From NCBI GenBank assembly GCA_963920525.1, contig OY986435.1:263998962-264062961 (forward strand): 64,000 nt of DNA. Reading direction: 5' to 3'. Under the pieces are notes generated by a model. It was not told where the DNA came from and did not search any database. It saw only the letters and a list, made by a program, of their open reading frames with translations. The stretch is from Dichetophora obliterata. Lineage: Eukaryota; Arthropoda; Insecta; Diptera; Sciomyzidae. Both the position numbers and the translations under genes were made by a program. Positions within the stretch are counted from its first letter, which is position 1; each line of letters begins with the position of its first letter. This document shows positions 11,968-23,298 of the stretch, one piece after another.

Positions 11968-12385
11968 CAGTGTCTACACTTGCATTATTTTATTGCATGC
12001 GAACTGTCAAATTGAAATTTAACGAGCAATATCACAAGTGTAGTACTGCTCATGAAATTGCTCATATCATGAAATTTATCTCTTGAAATACTTCTTGAGA
12101 TATATTTCATGAAATGAGCTGTCACTTTTCAGTAAAATATGTAAGTGTGTGTACTTTTAAGAATCTTTCAAGCAAAAAATATTACAATAGCATTAAAAAG
12201 TGAAAAAACATGAACTGTAATGACGAATGGATGAAATAATGAATTTAATAAACTTTTATAAGCAATTTAAAAATGAAATTTCATGAGATGAAGTGCCCAC
12301 CTAAATAATATAGCATGAAATCTGGATATCATGAAATTCTATTTGACAGTTCGCTCGCAATCAAATATTGTAAGTGTAGACACTG
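11968..12385. mobile_element. MITE with CAGTGTCTACACTT termini
   Basis: The left end reads CAGTGTCTACACTTGCATTA and the right end is the complement 'taagtgtagacactg'. Inner sequences 'cgaactgtcaaattgaaattt' and 'aattctatttgacagttcg' extend the inverted similarity to about 55 bp with gaps. The length is 418 bp and the interior is rich in 'catgaaatt' words. The CAG...CTG tips are hAT- or mariner-like, but no convincing duplication flanks them. It lies beside the hAT transposase remnant. Confidence 0.65.
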
Positions 12386-13425
12386 TTTTAATGCAGACTC
12401 ATTGCAAAGATTACTTTCATGTTAGCAAAATTTTGTTTGCTGTTTCTATTGTTCCCAATATTTTGCAAAAAAAAAACCCAGCAGTCTAACAGCTAAAAGC
12501 ATTTCACCTGCACCAAGATGAAATTCCGGTGTCTTAAAAAAGATGAAGTGTCCGGTATCTTCCTTAATTCTTATCAGTGAGTTGAGAATTTGATCGAAGT
12601 CATTTTGAATTAAAACAGTTGCTTTGTAATGTACTGACAACGTTTCTCGAAAAGCAGAGAAACTGTGGTCTGTTCGTACATTTTTTTAACTATGAAGCGA
12701 CTGAAAAAATCGTCTAATTTTTTTATTTGGTCGAAAAAAAGTCGGGAGTCATAATTTTTCTTCACGATTTCGACAACGACAAGCTGAAAACGGTGGTGAT
12801 TTGAACCGGTGGAATGAACCTTTGGAATTGTTCGTTTGAAAAAGTCCTGTATCAAATTCTGCAGTCCACCTAATCGACCACTCATTACAACAGCACCATC
12901 ATAACCCTGGCCCAAAAAATTTTCGAGCTCAATTCCAAATTCTGTCAGTCGATCGATAAAAAGTTTAAAGAATGCCTTAGCTGTGACTTCATCAGATTTT
13001 TTAAAGTAAAGTCAAAAATATCTCCTATCTGTCGTATCTTCAATCAATGCTATATAGGATTTAGCTCATTAGCACTTATTTCTCGGAGACAAATTGAAAT
13101 AATATTTATGATTTTATTTTGTATTTGCAACGATATATAGACAGCATTGGTATACATACCATCTTGACATATCTTTTAGTTTTTGTGCTTTTCGATCAAG
13201 TCTTTAAACTTTAAACATATTATGAAACAGTCTTGACTCTTAATTTTCTTCGTCAATAAACCCATTTCCTTGAAAATGCAGCTTATTCTTAGCCATAAAC
13301 AAATTGTAGAAACAATCCCTTTGACATAATATTGTCGCTTTTCAAGGACAGTGTTATTAAGAAGGCTCGAAATTTCTAGATTATTTTCAATACTTAAATA
13401 ATGTTCTTTCCAGCAGAAAGATGTA

Positions 13426-14654
13426 TTGGGGGTTGGAATTAATTTTAAAGGTTTTTTTTCGGTTTTTGAGCATTTATTTAGAAACAACGGTACAATGTAT
13501 ATTATTCAAAGTATTGTCAACCGTTAGCTACAACATTTTCCCATCTTTCTGGCAGCATATGGATTCCGCGCCGGAAGAACGATTCGTCTTTTAAGGCAAT
13601 CCACGAATCGACCCATTTTTTGGTATCCTCGTAAGAAGTGAAGCGCTGCTCAGCCAAGCCATGCGTCATCGATCTGAATAGGTGGTAGTCGGAAGGGGCT
13701 ATGTCTGGGCTATAAGGCGGGTGGGGTAGCACATCCCAATTCAGCGCCTCCAACGTTTCCTTGACGGTTCTTGCAACATGTGGCCGTGCGTTGTCATGTT
13801 GAAAAACCACTTTGTCGTGTCTTTTGGCATATTCCGGCCGTTTAACCTTTAATGCTCGGCTCAATTGCATCAATTGTTGTTGGTAGCGTTCCCCAGTGAT
13901 GGTTTCGTTAGGTTTTAGCAGCTCATAGTACACGACACCCTTCTGATCCCACCAAATACACAGCATAAGCTTGGCGCCATGAATATTCGGCTTGGCCCTC
14001 GATGTTGATGTATGGCCGAGTGGTCCCCACGATTTTTTTCACTTAGGATTATCGTAATGGATCCACTTTTCATCGCCAGTGACAATACGATGCAATCATC
14101 TCTCGGCTTCAACTGGTACGGCACCCAATTTCCTTGCTTTTGAATCATTCCCATGGCCTTCAAGCGTTTGCCGACCGTTGATAAGTCGACTCCCAATGAT
14201 TCTGACAATTCTTGAAGGGTTTGACACGGGTCTTCATCGAGCAAAGCCTCCAATTCCTCATCTTCAAACTTTTTCGGCTGGCCCGGACGCTCTTTGTCTT
14301 CCGTATCAAAATCATCACTTTTAAACCGACGGAACCAGTACTCACAAGTAGAAATCGATGGAGCATAGTCCCCGTAAGCCTCAGTAAGCGTGCGTTGTGC
14401 TTCAACCGCTTTTTTCTTCAAATGGAAGCACAAAAGTAAACCTTCCCGCAAATTGCGTTTTGTTGGAACGAAAGTCGACATGTTCACAGAGAAAAAAATA
14501 TATGTTGTTTACACTTCAGTGGAATGACACATACTAAAAAATGAAGCCTAGACAATGTGCTTTGAAATGAATATAGTCACAGGTGTGCCCGATGCGATCT
14601 ATTGATAGTTACGCCATCTCTTAGAAAACCTTTAAAACTAATTCCAACCCCCAA
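13426..14654 (-). mobile_element. DD34D mariner, copy A (internal 57-bp deletion)
   Basis: The termini begin TTGGGGGTTGGAATTA on both ends, and TA lies immediately outside (13424-13425 and 14655-14656). The length is 1229 bp, exactly 57 bp less than copy B at 53780-55065, to which it is almost identical. The gene is on the minus strand. The element is inserted in the hAT remnant 12421-14790. Confidence 0.93.
13517..14481 (-). pseudogene. Mariner (DD34D, Mos1-like) transposase, copy A, broken
   Basis: The start ATG lies at 14481 on the minus strand (MSTFVPTKRN). The N-terminal helix-turn-helix region (about residues 1-115) is intact to WVPYQLKPRD. There a 57-bp stretch seen in copy B is missing, and the reading leaves the transposase frame. 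In the true frame, the region of the first catalytic Asp (GDEKWIHYDN) is followed by an in-frame TGA. The frame is open again from MLCIWWDQKG to the end, including FQHDNARPH (second Asp) and APSDYHLF (third Asp) with DD34D spacing. A TGA after VVANG truncates the last residues compared with copy B. It cannot encode active transposase. Confidence 0.9.
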
Positions 14655-15037
14655 TATACTGCTTAAGTCATGTTTCTTCAAAGCTTTTTCTGTTGCACGA
14701 GGCTTAGACCATTTATTATGTTCCGTAGTGCGAAAATAATCACTAGCATTTCTTTTCGCTAAGTGCGTTAACCTTTGTAATCAACCTTGCGTGTAAACAA
14801 CACAAATTGGAGCCTTAATTTTACTGCAATCATTTCTGTTGAGGGCTTTTTTTCTTAAATTGAATTCTGAAAACTTTTCTGTTAAAATTTTTAAAAGTAG
14901 CATAGTTTTTGGGAGAGCTCGGAAAACTTTTAGGGGTGCTCAGCTGCCCCCAGTACCCCATGGCTACGGCCGTGCGTTTGGAACATATTTTATGCCCAAA
15001 GTGAATAAAGCCTAACATGTATGCTGATGTTGAACTG

Positions 15038-15121
15038 AAATTGAAAATTTACTTTCATGAAAACATTGGAATTCCGAGCATAATTAGATGCATGGACGGC
15101 ACTCATAAAAGTATGACTTAG
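15038..15121 (+). pseudogene. PIF/Harbinger-type nuclease fragment
   Basis: A short + strand frame reads ENIGIPSIIRCMDGTH before TAG. The pattern (G)(F/I)P-x-(V/I)IG-x-(I/M)DGTH is the second catalytic block of Harbinger transposases and HARBI1. Only about 28 codons are recognisable and no terminal repeats were assigned, so this is a small decayed fragment. Confidence 0.45.
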
Positions 15122-15654
15122 CCATACAATGGTTTCCTTTATTGGAATCGGAAAAGTTCAAATTCAATATGTTTTATAAATAAATAATAAGTCGTTCGAT
15201 ACTTACATGACAATAAATAAAACCACAGGAAGTTTTCTGAATACTACATCTGTAAGAGAGTAAAACATACCGTTTTTTTTTTAATATCGCAAAAATACAA
15301 GTAAATTGTAAGGCTTTCCGCTTTTTTCCTCTAGACATTTTTTTAAATTATAAGATATATTCCATATTTATAGCAGATCGGATATATTACTTAGAGCCGA
15401 TCGGGAGTTATTGCAAAGGAACTCCTAGGAACATTATTGTTGTAATTTTTGCAAAAAATTTAAGAAACCAAAATTGGAAATCTTGCATAGTCGCAATGAT
15501 AAGTCAATGATTCCTGTTACTTTTGCAGTTGATATCAAGGTTTCCTATAATACAATGAAGGAAATTTTGACATTAATAGAATATACTTGCTTTTTTTTAT
15601 TTTTGAGGTTGTTTTTAGTAATAGCTTTCGAAGTCGACTTTTGTGATCTCAATT
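15122..15654. other. AT-rich non-coding DNA
   Basis: No supported gene or repeat end. The open frame at 15474-15740 is long only by chance and reaches into the Helitron remnant. Confidence 0.3.
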
Positions 15655-15938
15655 TTATATATGTACTAGCTGAACCCTGTGTGCTTCGCTACCCCCCTCA
15701 CGCTGTTGCACTTGGTCGTTATCATCCGCTTGTCCCATGAAATAAATTTGTAAAAACTTAGGATCTTCATTTGGAATTGGCAAAATTGATCCCATTCTGT
15801 GATAAATTTGGCCTTGAACTCTAAGTGTTGGCATGAAGTTGTCTCGAACCACTTTAGTCGCACCAAACGATGTCATTTGAAAACACGAATTGTGTTTTTG
15901 TATGTTGCTTAAGAAATGTTGGGAATCCGCTGTTGTTC

Positions 15939-16170
15939 CTATGAAGTGGAATATTATTATTTTGAATACTAATCATTTTATTTTTTCCTCTTCTTCCTTT
16001 TTTGTTGCCTTAGGTTGCCCGCAGAGTAAGCGCCGAAGCAGACAGGCACAGAAAAACTATGTGAACAAGAGAGAAAAAAGTTATTTCTATCTCGTTTCTT
16101 CACAGGGCCTGCCTGCTTCGGCGTTTACTATGCGGGCAGCCTTAGGGGCAAATTATTTATTTATTCTTAC
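15939..16170 (-). other. Putative intron of the Helitron gene
   Basis: Minus-strand borders GTAAGA...CATAG join PEPLLSLVSG to TTADSQHFLS, matching how Helitron proteins read through this region. Removing the 129-bp MITE and one TTA leaves about 100 bp, an ordinary insect intron length. It is inferred from borders and protein continuity only. Confidence 0.6.
16013..16141. mobile_element. Harbinger-like MITE (TTA duplication)
   Basis: A 129-bp element with imperfect terminal inverted repeats of about 36 bp (left 'ggttgcccgcagagtaagcg', right complement 'ggctgcccgcatagtaaacg'; both continue into 'ccgaagcag'). TTA flanks it at 16010-16012 and 16142-16144, the 3-bp TWA duplication typical of PIF/Harbinger. 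It lies inside the Helitron intron. Confidence 0.8.
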
Positions 16171-16719
16171 CTGAAACTAACGATAGTAGTGGTTCTGGTG
16201 GTGGTAGCAGTTCGGGTAAAGCAATTTTACCATTTGCGCAGCACATTCCAGGTGCTTCATTTTTATATTTCTAGGCATTGTAGTATTGGCAAACTTTATT
16301 ACTTGGTGCAATAGCAACTAACTCATCTTCACTGCAATCAATTTCTGATGTGTAGTGGAATGCAATCAGCTGATATGATTCAGAGCTTCGACGATGATGT
16401 GCTCTTCGACTACGATCTTGTAGACGGTGTGCCTCACGTTGCTCTGGTGTCTCGACAGCTCTTGATAAAGAGGAAAGCGATCGGTCACTTCGCATGCGTG
16501 TTTGACGTTGGGTAGAAGTCTCGGAAGCCCTTGATGTCAAGGCTCGAGAACGGTCGCTTCGTAACCGTGTTTCACGCTGAACAGATGTCTCCGAAGCCCT
16601 TGATGTTGAGGTTGGAGATCGCTGAATCTCTAAGCGTGTTTCGCGCTGAACAGCAGTCTCGGAAGCTCTTGATGTTGAGTCAAGAATTTATTATTTCGTA
16701 AGAATATCCTATTGTGAAA

Positions 16720-17704
16720 TTTAATGACGATCGGTCCAGTAGTTAAAACTATAAAGCGATTTTTAATTTTCCCAAAAAGGGGCGTGGCCCCACTCACTTT
16801 TCTCCTGGTACGTATTCCTAACTATGCCAATACCATATGTACCAAATATCATCGACGTAGGTCAAAAAATGCCCAAAATAAATTTTTGGGTTATATGGGA
16901 GGTGCCACGCCCCCTTTTCCAATGAAAACTTTAAAAAGCCTATTATTCTTTCCAGAGTCACAGTAACATGCTGTGAAAATTTCAGGAAGATCGGCCCAAG
17001 GGTTTGGCCTCCTATAAAGCACAAACAAACAAACAGACAGACAGACATATATTTTTATATAAATATACCATATTGAAAGCAGATTAATTATAATTAAAGT
17101 AAAATGGGGCAAAAAAGGGGGATTTGGTAATAAAAAAATCTATGGCTACCTTACCTGTAGATACAAAGTATATAAAACTTTAGGTAAATACATATTACAA
17201 TAAAGTATTTTGTATAGCAAACATTGTTAGTGGTATAAGTAAGTATCTGAATTAAAAAGGGGCGGTGAAGTGGTCGTGGTTCATAGTAATATGGCGACGT
17301 TAACAGTATTAAGAGCAATATACTACCAAATAAAAAATAATCCGTTGGAAGGAACAAATTTGTACAGAGAACAAAAAGTTTAAAACTTAAATTTGGCGTG
17401 AAAAGGGGCGTGAAAGGGGGCGTGGCGTAAGAAATGTTTATTTCTAACTCACCTGGAGAATAATGTGTATACAATTTGAAGTAAATCTGTTGAAATCTAT
17501 ATGGGAGCAACTACATAATTTTAAAAAAGCGGGCGTAAAAGTCGGCGTGGTCGAAAAAAGTACCCTATTAATCATGCCAGAGTCCCAGTTAAATGCTGTG
17601 AAAATTTCATAAAGTTCGGTCCAGAGGTTTGGTCTCCTATAAGGTACAAACAAACAAACAAACAAATAAACAAACAAACATTCCATTTTATATATATAGA
17701 TAAA
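16720..17704. repeat. Two copies of a GC-box dispersed repeat end
   Basis: Two related ends occur at about 16955-17060 and 17575-17704. Each reads 'atgctgtgaaaatttca', then a 'cggtccag/cggcccaa' motif, then 'ggtttggcctcctata' and an ACAAACAAACA tail followed by 'tttatata'. Upstream of each are 'ggggcgtggc' boxes. The tail pattern is common in 3' ends of insect dispersed repeats, but I could not assign the family. No coding region. Confidence 0.55.
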
Positions 17705-18548
17705 ATATATGTATATTCATTACAATGTCTATAAGTAGTGCTGTATTTTGTCAGCTTTAAACATACAATGAGGGTATTTATCTAAATGCGCAAGTTTTTC
17801 ATTGTTGCAAATGGGCAATTTTAAGGTGTAAATGCAATTTTCATGAACTTTTTTGTGCAATTTTTGACAGCTAATGAACATTTTTAAAAAAATGTCAGTA
17901 TTAAAAAATAAAAATGCCGAAACTAAGCGAAAAAAAGCAAATTAAAAATATAATTTAAAGAAAAACTTGAGTTATTGTTTTTCAAGATAGCTAAAAATTC
18001 AAAAGAAAAAGAAAAAGAGCAGACTTCGAATTTGTACATTTAACAGCTATTGCTCTATGGATAGTGAGGTATTTTCCAATCAATTCAGAGCACTTTTTAG
18101 TATGGGAATTATTCATAACCCTTAAATTCAATTGAAGTGGTTACGGAGTTTTAGAATTACACCGACGATATCTTAAAATTTTTGTAAAAATATTTTTTAT
18201 ATCACATAGTGGAAAAAGTAGGAAATCTTTTTATTTTACTTATAATATTGCGATATTTTTAAACAGACATAAGTCAGATTTGTTATATTGTCAAATAAAT
18301 TTCGATTTATATCACTAATGGAGCAATATTTAAATAAAAAACAAAATCGAAAAATTGGAAAAAAATTCGATTTTTAAAGTTTCTAAACTATTTTTATTAT
18401 CTAAAAACAATTCTGAATCGAAGTGGCAATGTCATTTCCACTGCGCTAAAATTAAATGAGTTGTTATTACTTTGTCCAAACGTAATGAAATTGTTGAAGT
18501 TAAAATTATTTTATGTTTTTAAAGAAGTGCTGTTGAATATTGTCACTT
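17705..18548. other. AT-rich non-coding DNA
   Basis: No gene, RNA or repeat boundary recognised. Confidence 0.3.
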
Positions 18549-19450
18549 ATAATTTTTTTTTTTTTATTTTTTTTATTTATTTAATTAATTAATATTTGTA
18601 CAATAAGACTTGGTCTTTAGTAGTACATCAATAGAGGTGAATCACATTTATATAATTTTTTACTTATTGAATAATTAACATTTGTCTAATAACTATGTGA
18701 ATTTAGAATATAAAAAGGAATTAAGATTTTGCATTTAGGTTAAGTTTAATTAAATTGAACATTAAAATTTTTTTTAAAAAAAAAAGAATTAAGAATTAGA
18801 TAACTTAATAATTACTTGATTGAAGATTATTTTAAAGAAATAAGTAAAGTGGAAAAAAAAATTATAAACAAAATATAATAAGAAAAAAACGTTTGAAAGA
18901 TATGACAATAAGGAAAATAGAGAAAGAATAATTTAAAGATTGAATTATCCATCAATAGAACAAAAGTAATTATAAACTGCATGTTCAAAGCTGCTTCTAA
19001 AAGTTAATTGTTTCAAATAGTTGGGTAATGAATTCCAAAGTCTAATGGTGCTTATGAAGAAAAATATACTGCTATTGAGGTAGTTGTGTCTAGGAACAAT
19101 GATGTTGGTAGACCGAACTGATTGAAAAAATTGTAATTTCTCATAAAGATACCCTGGGCATTGTGTATTAATAAGTCTGTGCAAAAAAATAATATTACGC
19201 ATAATTCAAGTATTGAACCAAACCACACCCAAGAATTTCTTTACTTCTCAACGAAATATGGTCAAAACGTTGGATTTTAAAAACATACCTTGCCGCATTG
19301 TTAAACGCCACAAGGAGCTTATGCTGCGATTCGGAATCAAGCTGACTATAGACAACATCTGAAAAAGTAATATGTGGCATTATTAGTTGTACTACAAGCC
19401 TACAACGAGTTTCAAGAGGGATAAAGTCTGAGGATGCTCGTAAATAACGC
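18549..19450 (-). mobile_element. 5'-truncated LINE with A-rich tail
   Basis: A minus-strand non-LTR retrotransposon fragment. The T-rich plus-strand tract at 18552-18590 is its A-rich 3' tail, about 350 bp of 3' UTR follows, and the coding remnant occupies 18945-19440. The copy is truncated at its 5' end, as is usual for LINEs. Confidence 0.75.
18945..19440 (-). pseudogene. LINE reverse transcriptase C-terminal fragment
   Basis: Minus-strand frames read FIPLETRCRLVVQLIMPHIT and FSDVVYSQLD, then NNAARYVFKIQRFDHIS, and, in a shifted frame, STNIIVPRHNYLNSSIFFF and STIRLWNSLPNYLK. The order RxRL-xxxL-MPH-x-YxDVVY, then AARYVF-x-RRxDHIS, then PRH...FF-x-RLWNSLP is the region after the reverse transcriptase in Jockey/CR1-like LINE ORF2. 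A stop and a frameshift separate the two halves. The clade is not certain. Confidence 0.78.
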
Positions 19451-19767
19451 TAAAAAATTTAAGTAACGATATTTTTTTTTCTACCTTAAAAATATTAATA
19501 CGCAGTTTATATTAAAAACACTTAAAAATTTTTTTAAAATTACTTGATATATTCCTTATTTAAATATACATGCACAATTTTATTACGAAAAGTGTACATA
19601 TAACAAATTTGGATCATAAGTAGCTGATGTTTTTCTTTTTATAAATATTTTTTATATAGTTTTGTTTATTTTTATAAATTATTTGCCTGAAATGAGGTTT
19701 TTAAAGAATTTCCATGCCAGAAAAATTAAATGTTTAAAGTTTTTACTAAAGTCACATAAGTATGCAA

Positions 19768-21662
19768 CAGTGGCGTAAAAAGCGGGCCCGCAGAGCCCGC
19801 GTTGCAGGCGGGCGCAACTATGCCAGGGGCGCCCTCAAGTCCCTTGATGAAATTGATAAATTTAGTGGAGCACGACGTTTGCTTCCAAAAAAAAAAAAAA
19901 AATCATGATAAACTAAAATAATTTTTGTTCGTTGAATAAAATTCAATTATGGTCTGAGCCGATTTACATGTCACTAATACGGTAAGAAATCTTGGAATAA
20001 ATTTTAATACTTTTAATACATATATGACCACACCAAAATTGTATTAAAATTAAATACTGGCCAAATATTAAAATTGATTTTAATAAAAATATGTCTTAAA
20101 ATTGAATGCTTAATTCATGTTAATTTTTAATAGTGATTCTGTATTAAAAATTAATTATTATACTAGCCATATAGTATCAAATTAATACCAAGTCATTGAA
20201 ATTGAATACAAAATTTTATTAAAACATAATACAGCATGTCTTAGAAATTAAATACAATATTCACCATAGTATCGCATTGATGCCAAGGATATAAACTATT
20301 GTTGTAATATTTGAACTGTATTAAAACATATAACAAAATAAATTTAAAAATTTTGTAATCAATTGTGAAGTATGAATTTTAAAACTTTTTGTATTAAAAA
20401 TCTCTGTAATACTTTGCTTGTATTAAAATGTACTCAATGATTTATAACCGTGTTTTCATATTTTCAGCAAGTCAGCTACTGATGTTGTAAAGGGTGATTT
20501 TTTTAAGCGTTTGGTTTTTGAAAAGTGAAAAAAAAAACTTGCAAAAGTGAATAAAATATTTATTTGGAGCGATTCATTAATGCCTGCCAATTACTTTTTA
20601 AAAAATATTTCATGTAAATGCTAACCGCGACTACGCCTGAGGTGTTCCATCCGTAAGCTCCAATTTTGGCATAGTGCTTAAAGCCGTGAGATTAATTGCT
20701 CACGAAACTCGCCTCTTAATAGGTCCGTGGAATCGCGTGCCGTGTGGCATGTGTCACCATCTTGTTGTAACTTCATTTAAGGCAAGTCGTATTCTTCCAT
20801 TTTGGGCAAAAAAAAAATCGGTAATCATCGCACGGTACCTTCTCCCTTTGCGATATTCAATATTTTTCAAAAAGTACGGTCCAATGATGCCACCGATCTA
20901 CAAATCTCACCAAGCAGAGCATTTGTCAGGGAGCATTGGCAACTCTTTAACTGCTCATGGCTGCTCTTCAGACGACGGCAACTCTTAGGGTTGACGTACC
21001 CATTGAGCCAAAAATGAGCTTCGTCGCTGAAGAAAATTTTTCAATAAAATGTTTATCTTCATCCAACTTTTCTAAGGACCATTCACCAAACAAACGACGT
21101 TGTGGTTGGTCACCCGGCTTCAGTCCTTAGATCAGCTGTATTTTGTATGGTTTCACACCGAGGTCTATGCGTGAAATCTTCCAAATAGTCGAATAACACA
21201 AGATCAATTGTTGACGGCGACGAATTGACATATCGCGATCTTCATTGACACTGACCGATACAGCAGCAATATTCTCCTCGGTACGCACTCTCCGAATTGG
21301 TATGTGGGTGGATTAATGTCCAATAAAGTTAAACTGGTGCAAAATTTGGTCACAATAGCTTGAATAACCTGTTCGGTGGGTCGATTTTGACGACCATAAA
21401 ATGGACGTAATTTGCAAAACACATTTCTCACAGAACCCGAATTTTGATAATAAAATTCAATGGTTTGCAAGCACTGTTTATTTGTTAGTTTATTCATGGT
21501 AAAATGGCAAACCTTATTGAGCATTTTCGGCTTTGCCACATGTTACGAATCACGCGTGAAGTGTCAAAAAATGTACACTGAAAAAACAAATAGCAAAAAA
21601 GTATATAGCAGGGCGCTTTTAGAGACCTGCGGGCGGGCGCTCTAAATATAGTTACGATACTG
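19768..21662. mobile_element. hAT element with 8-bp target duplication
   Basis: The left end is CAGTGGCGTAAAAAGCGGGC and the right end is 'agttacgatactg'. Both are bordered by a perfect 8-bp duplication GTATGCAA (19760-19767 and 21663-21670), the hAT signature. GC-rich 'gggcgggcgc' sequence near both ends is complementary in part. The interior, 1895 bp, has no hAT transposase; it includes AT-rich sequence with repeated 'ttaataca' words (19980-20450) and a nested DD41D mariner remnant. It is non-autonomous. Confidence 0.85.
20488..21540 (-). pseudogene. DD41D mariner remnant nested in the hAT element
   Basis: The left tip TAAAGGGTGATTTTTTTAAG resembles the termini of the element at 2516. On the minus strand, MNKLTNKQCLQTIEFYYQNS (from 21498) aligns with the start of that transposase, and downstream frames contain GGIIGPYFLKN and a degraded 'QQDGDTCHTA' block. 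Frameshifts and stops are frequent, so this is a much older copy than 2516-3773. The right terminal repeat is not recognisable. Confidence 0.78.
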
Positions 21663-21670
21663 GTATGCAA

Positions 21671-22409
21671 ACCTTTTTTTAATGTTTGAGCGAAATACTT
21701 TTCAAATTAAAAGCTGCGCCAATATTAGATAAATAATTATACATGGATAGAAAAACTGCAAAGAGAAGTATGCAAAGAGATTATGTCATTTATTTAATTA
21801 CTTAAGTCTATTTAATGTTTAACGCATTTCATTTCATTTCACAAAATAATATATGCAGAACAAAGGCTTAAAAGACAGATTAAAGAACTGATTGTCACCT
21901 TACTTGTAATGAAACTGAACTTTTTTCGGCGGGCCGACATCAAACAATTTGCAGAATAGAGCTCTGTAAATTTCGTGAAATCTCTTTATTATTATATCTC
22001 CATTCTATTTGTATTGCATACTTTTTTAATTAAAGCCGAAAAGTAGGCAAAACTTTTGCAGATATTTTTACCTTCAATGTAATAGTGCAGCTAATGTAAA
22101 GGTTGTACAAAATCATATTTCCCCAACGAGCAAAAAAAATATTTTTCTCCAAGCTTGGAAAAAAAATTCTTCAACCTCGACTTGATTTCCAGCTCATTTC
22201 TTCAAGCTGGATATTGGCTTGAGATGCATTAGTTTTCAAAATTGTTGAAGTGTCAACAAAATAATTTGTTTTTGTACCTGGCAACACTAGGTTTAGTTAT
22301 TGTGTTTCTTGTTGGAATTTGTAGAAAAGTGAATTTGTGAATTGCAGCAAAATAATAAAAGTAGATTGAATAAAGTAAGTATGTAGAAACTGCAACAAAT
22401 TAGGCATAA
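21671..22409. other. AT-rich non-coding DNA
   Basis: No supported gene or repeat end. Confidence 0.3.
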
Positions 22410-22600
22410 GTGAAGTTTACGGCCCACACGTAAATAATTTTTTTTCTTATCTTTATTAAACGTATTTTGCACTCCTCTGTCCAAAAGTGCAAAAATAAAA
22501 GACAAGCGCAGTTTATGCTCACGCGTAAATATTTTTTTTTTATTTTTATTAAACGTATTTTGGACTCCTTAGTCTAACAAGGCAAAAATAAAATATCGGC
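22410..22600. repeat. Tandem duplication, two units of about 95 bp
   Basis: Units at 22410-22502 and 22508-22600 share 'cacgtaaata/cgcgtaaata', a T-rich run, 'attaaacgtatttt', 'gactcctt' and 'gcaaaaataaaa'. No coding region. Confidence 0.6.
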
Positions 22601-23298
22601 CTTGAATGGCTAAGGAGATAAAATTCGCGAAAGTTTCAAAATTCAGTACAAAATATTTAGTTTGTGGAATAAAGTCGAAAATAAGCAATGGCTGCATTCA
22701 GCGGAAGGAAGGAGTGGAACTGGAATACATTTATTTATTTTATATTTTAAATATAAGCGAAAAAATCAAACAAAATATTTGAATAAATAATAAGTATTTG
22801 AATAAAAATATAATTTATTTTAAATAATTTTATGAAAATGTGTAATATTAAGTTTAAAACTCTCTTAAAAAACTGTTTTTTTCATTTTGGGTTGGAGATC
22901 GGTTACAGAAAGACCTTGGAGATCAAGTGGAGATCCAGCCTTATCTCAACTGGAGATCGAAGGTCCATTTCCCTGGAGAATGGAGAATGGCTTGGATCTC
23001 AAGTGGAGGTCAAGTTGATATCCAGCAGAGGAGATTGGAGAAACGAACTGGAGCTCCACTTGAGGTCAAGCCGATCTCCAAGGTAAATGTTTATTGGCTC
23101 ATTTTTTTCGTGCTGGCAATAATATTGAACTATGTGCAATTATGTAGCTGTTGGAAAAAATGGGCACTAATCATTTTGGTCACACTTGCAACTCCCACAT
23201 GTGAGAGAATTCCAAAGTCCAAGTTCAAATATAATTGTTGAGTTACCGTAAACGTTTATTGTGCAGAATTGTCAATTTTTTTTTTAAATTCTTCAAAA
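22601..23298. other. Non-coding DNA with a GGAGATC-rich tract
   Basis: At 22890-23085 the word 'ggagatc' or close variants recurs irregularly ('tggagatcaagtggagatcc', 'caagtggaggtcaagttg'), which gives an artefactual open frame of about 84 codons. The part after 23140 leads into the Tc1-like gene; its terminal repeat was not identified. Confidence 0.45.

Larger units (their letters stand above)
12421..14790 (-). pseudogene. hAT-type (ZMYM1/TTF-like) transposase remnant, split by a mariner
   Basis: Reading the minus strand from right to left, the parts are: NKWSKPRATEKALKKHDLSS (14657-14760); after the mariner, SFCWKEHYLSIENNLEISS with VLEKRQYYVKGIVSTICL (13250-13424); TDRRYF and TAKAFFKLFIDRLTEFGIEL near 12930-13060; then GQGYDGAVVMSGRLGGLQNL (12850-12915). 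The GQGYDGA-x-MSG block with following GLQ is a hallmark of the hAT transposase group related to ZMYM1/DUF4371 proteins. Stops and frameshifts break it. Removing the mariner at 13426-14654 together with one TA restores an uninterrupted frame across the junction, which shows the mariner landed in this coding sequence. Confidence 0.75.
15655..16700 (-). pseudogene. Helitron Rep/helicase N-terminal remnant with apparent intron
   Basis: On the minus strand the order is: repeated Arg/Ser-rich units of about 28 residues (RASETSVQRETRLRSDRS and relatives, 16330-16690); FHYTSEIDC then NKVCQYYNA; an in-frame stop; NEAPGMCCANGKIALPELL and PPPEPLLSLVSG; a gtaaga donor at 16170; an acceptor 'cttcatag' ending at 15939; then TTADSQHFLSNIQKHNSCFQ and MTSFGAT, followed by VQGQIYHRMGSILPIPNEDP and KFLQIYFMG. 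These blocks are the Helitron-like N-terminal region that precedes the HUH Rep and helicase domains. The rest of the protein is absent. At least one stop is present (YYNA followed by TAG), so it is dead. The junction at 15655-15690 is with other repeat sequence. Confidence 0.82.

Noticed and set aside
22832..23241. Two overlapping open frames of about 84 and 104 codons
   Set aside because: They follow from the irregular 'ggagatc' repeats and have no domain.
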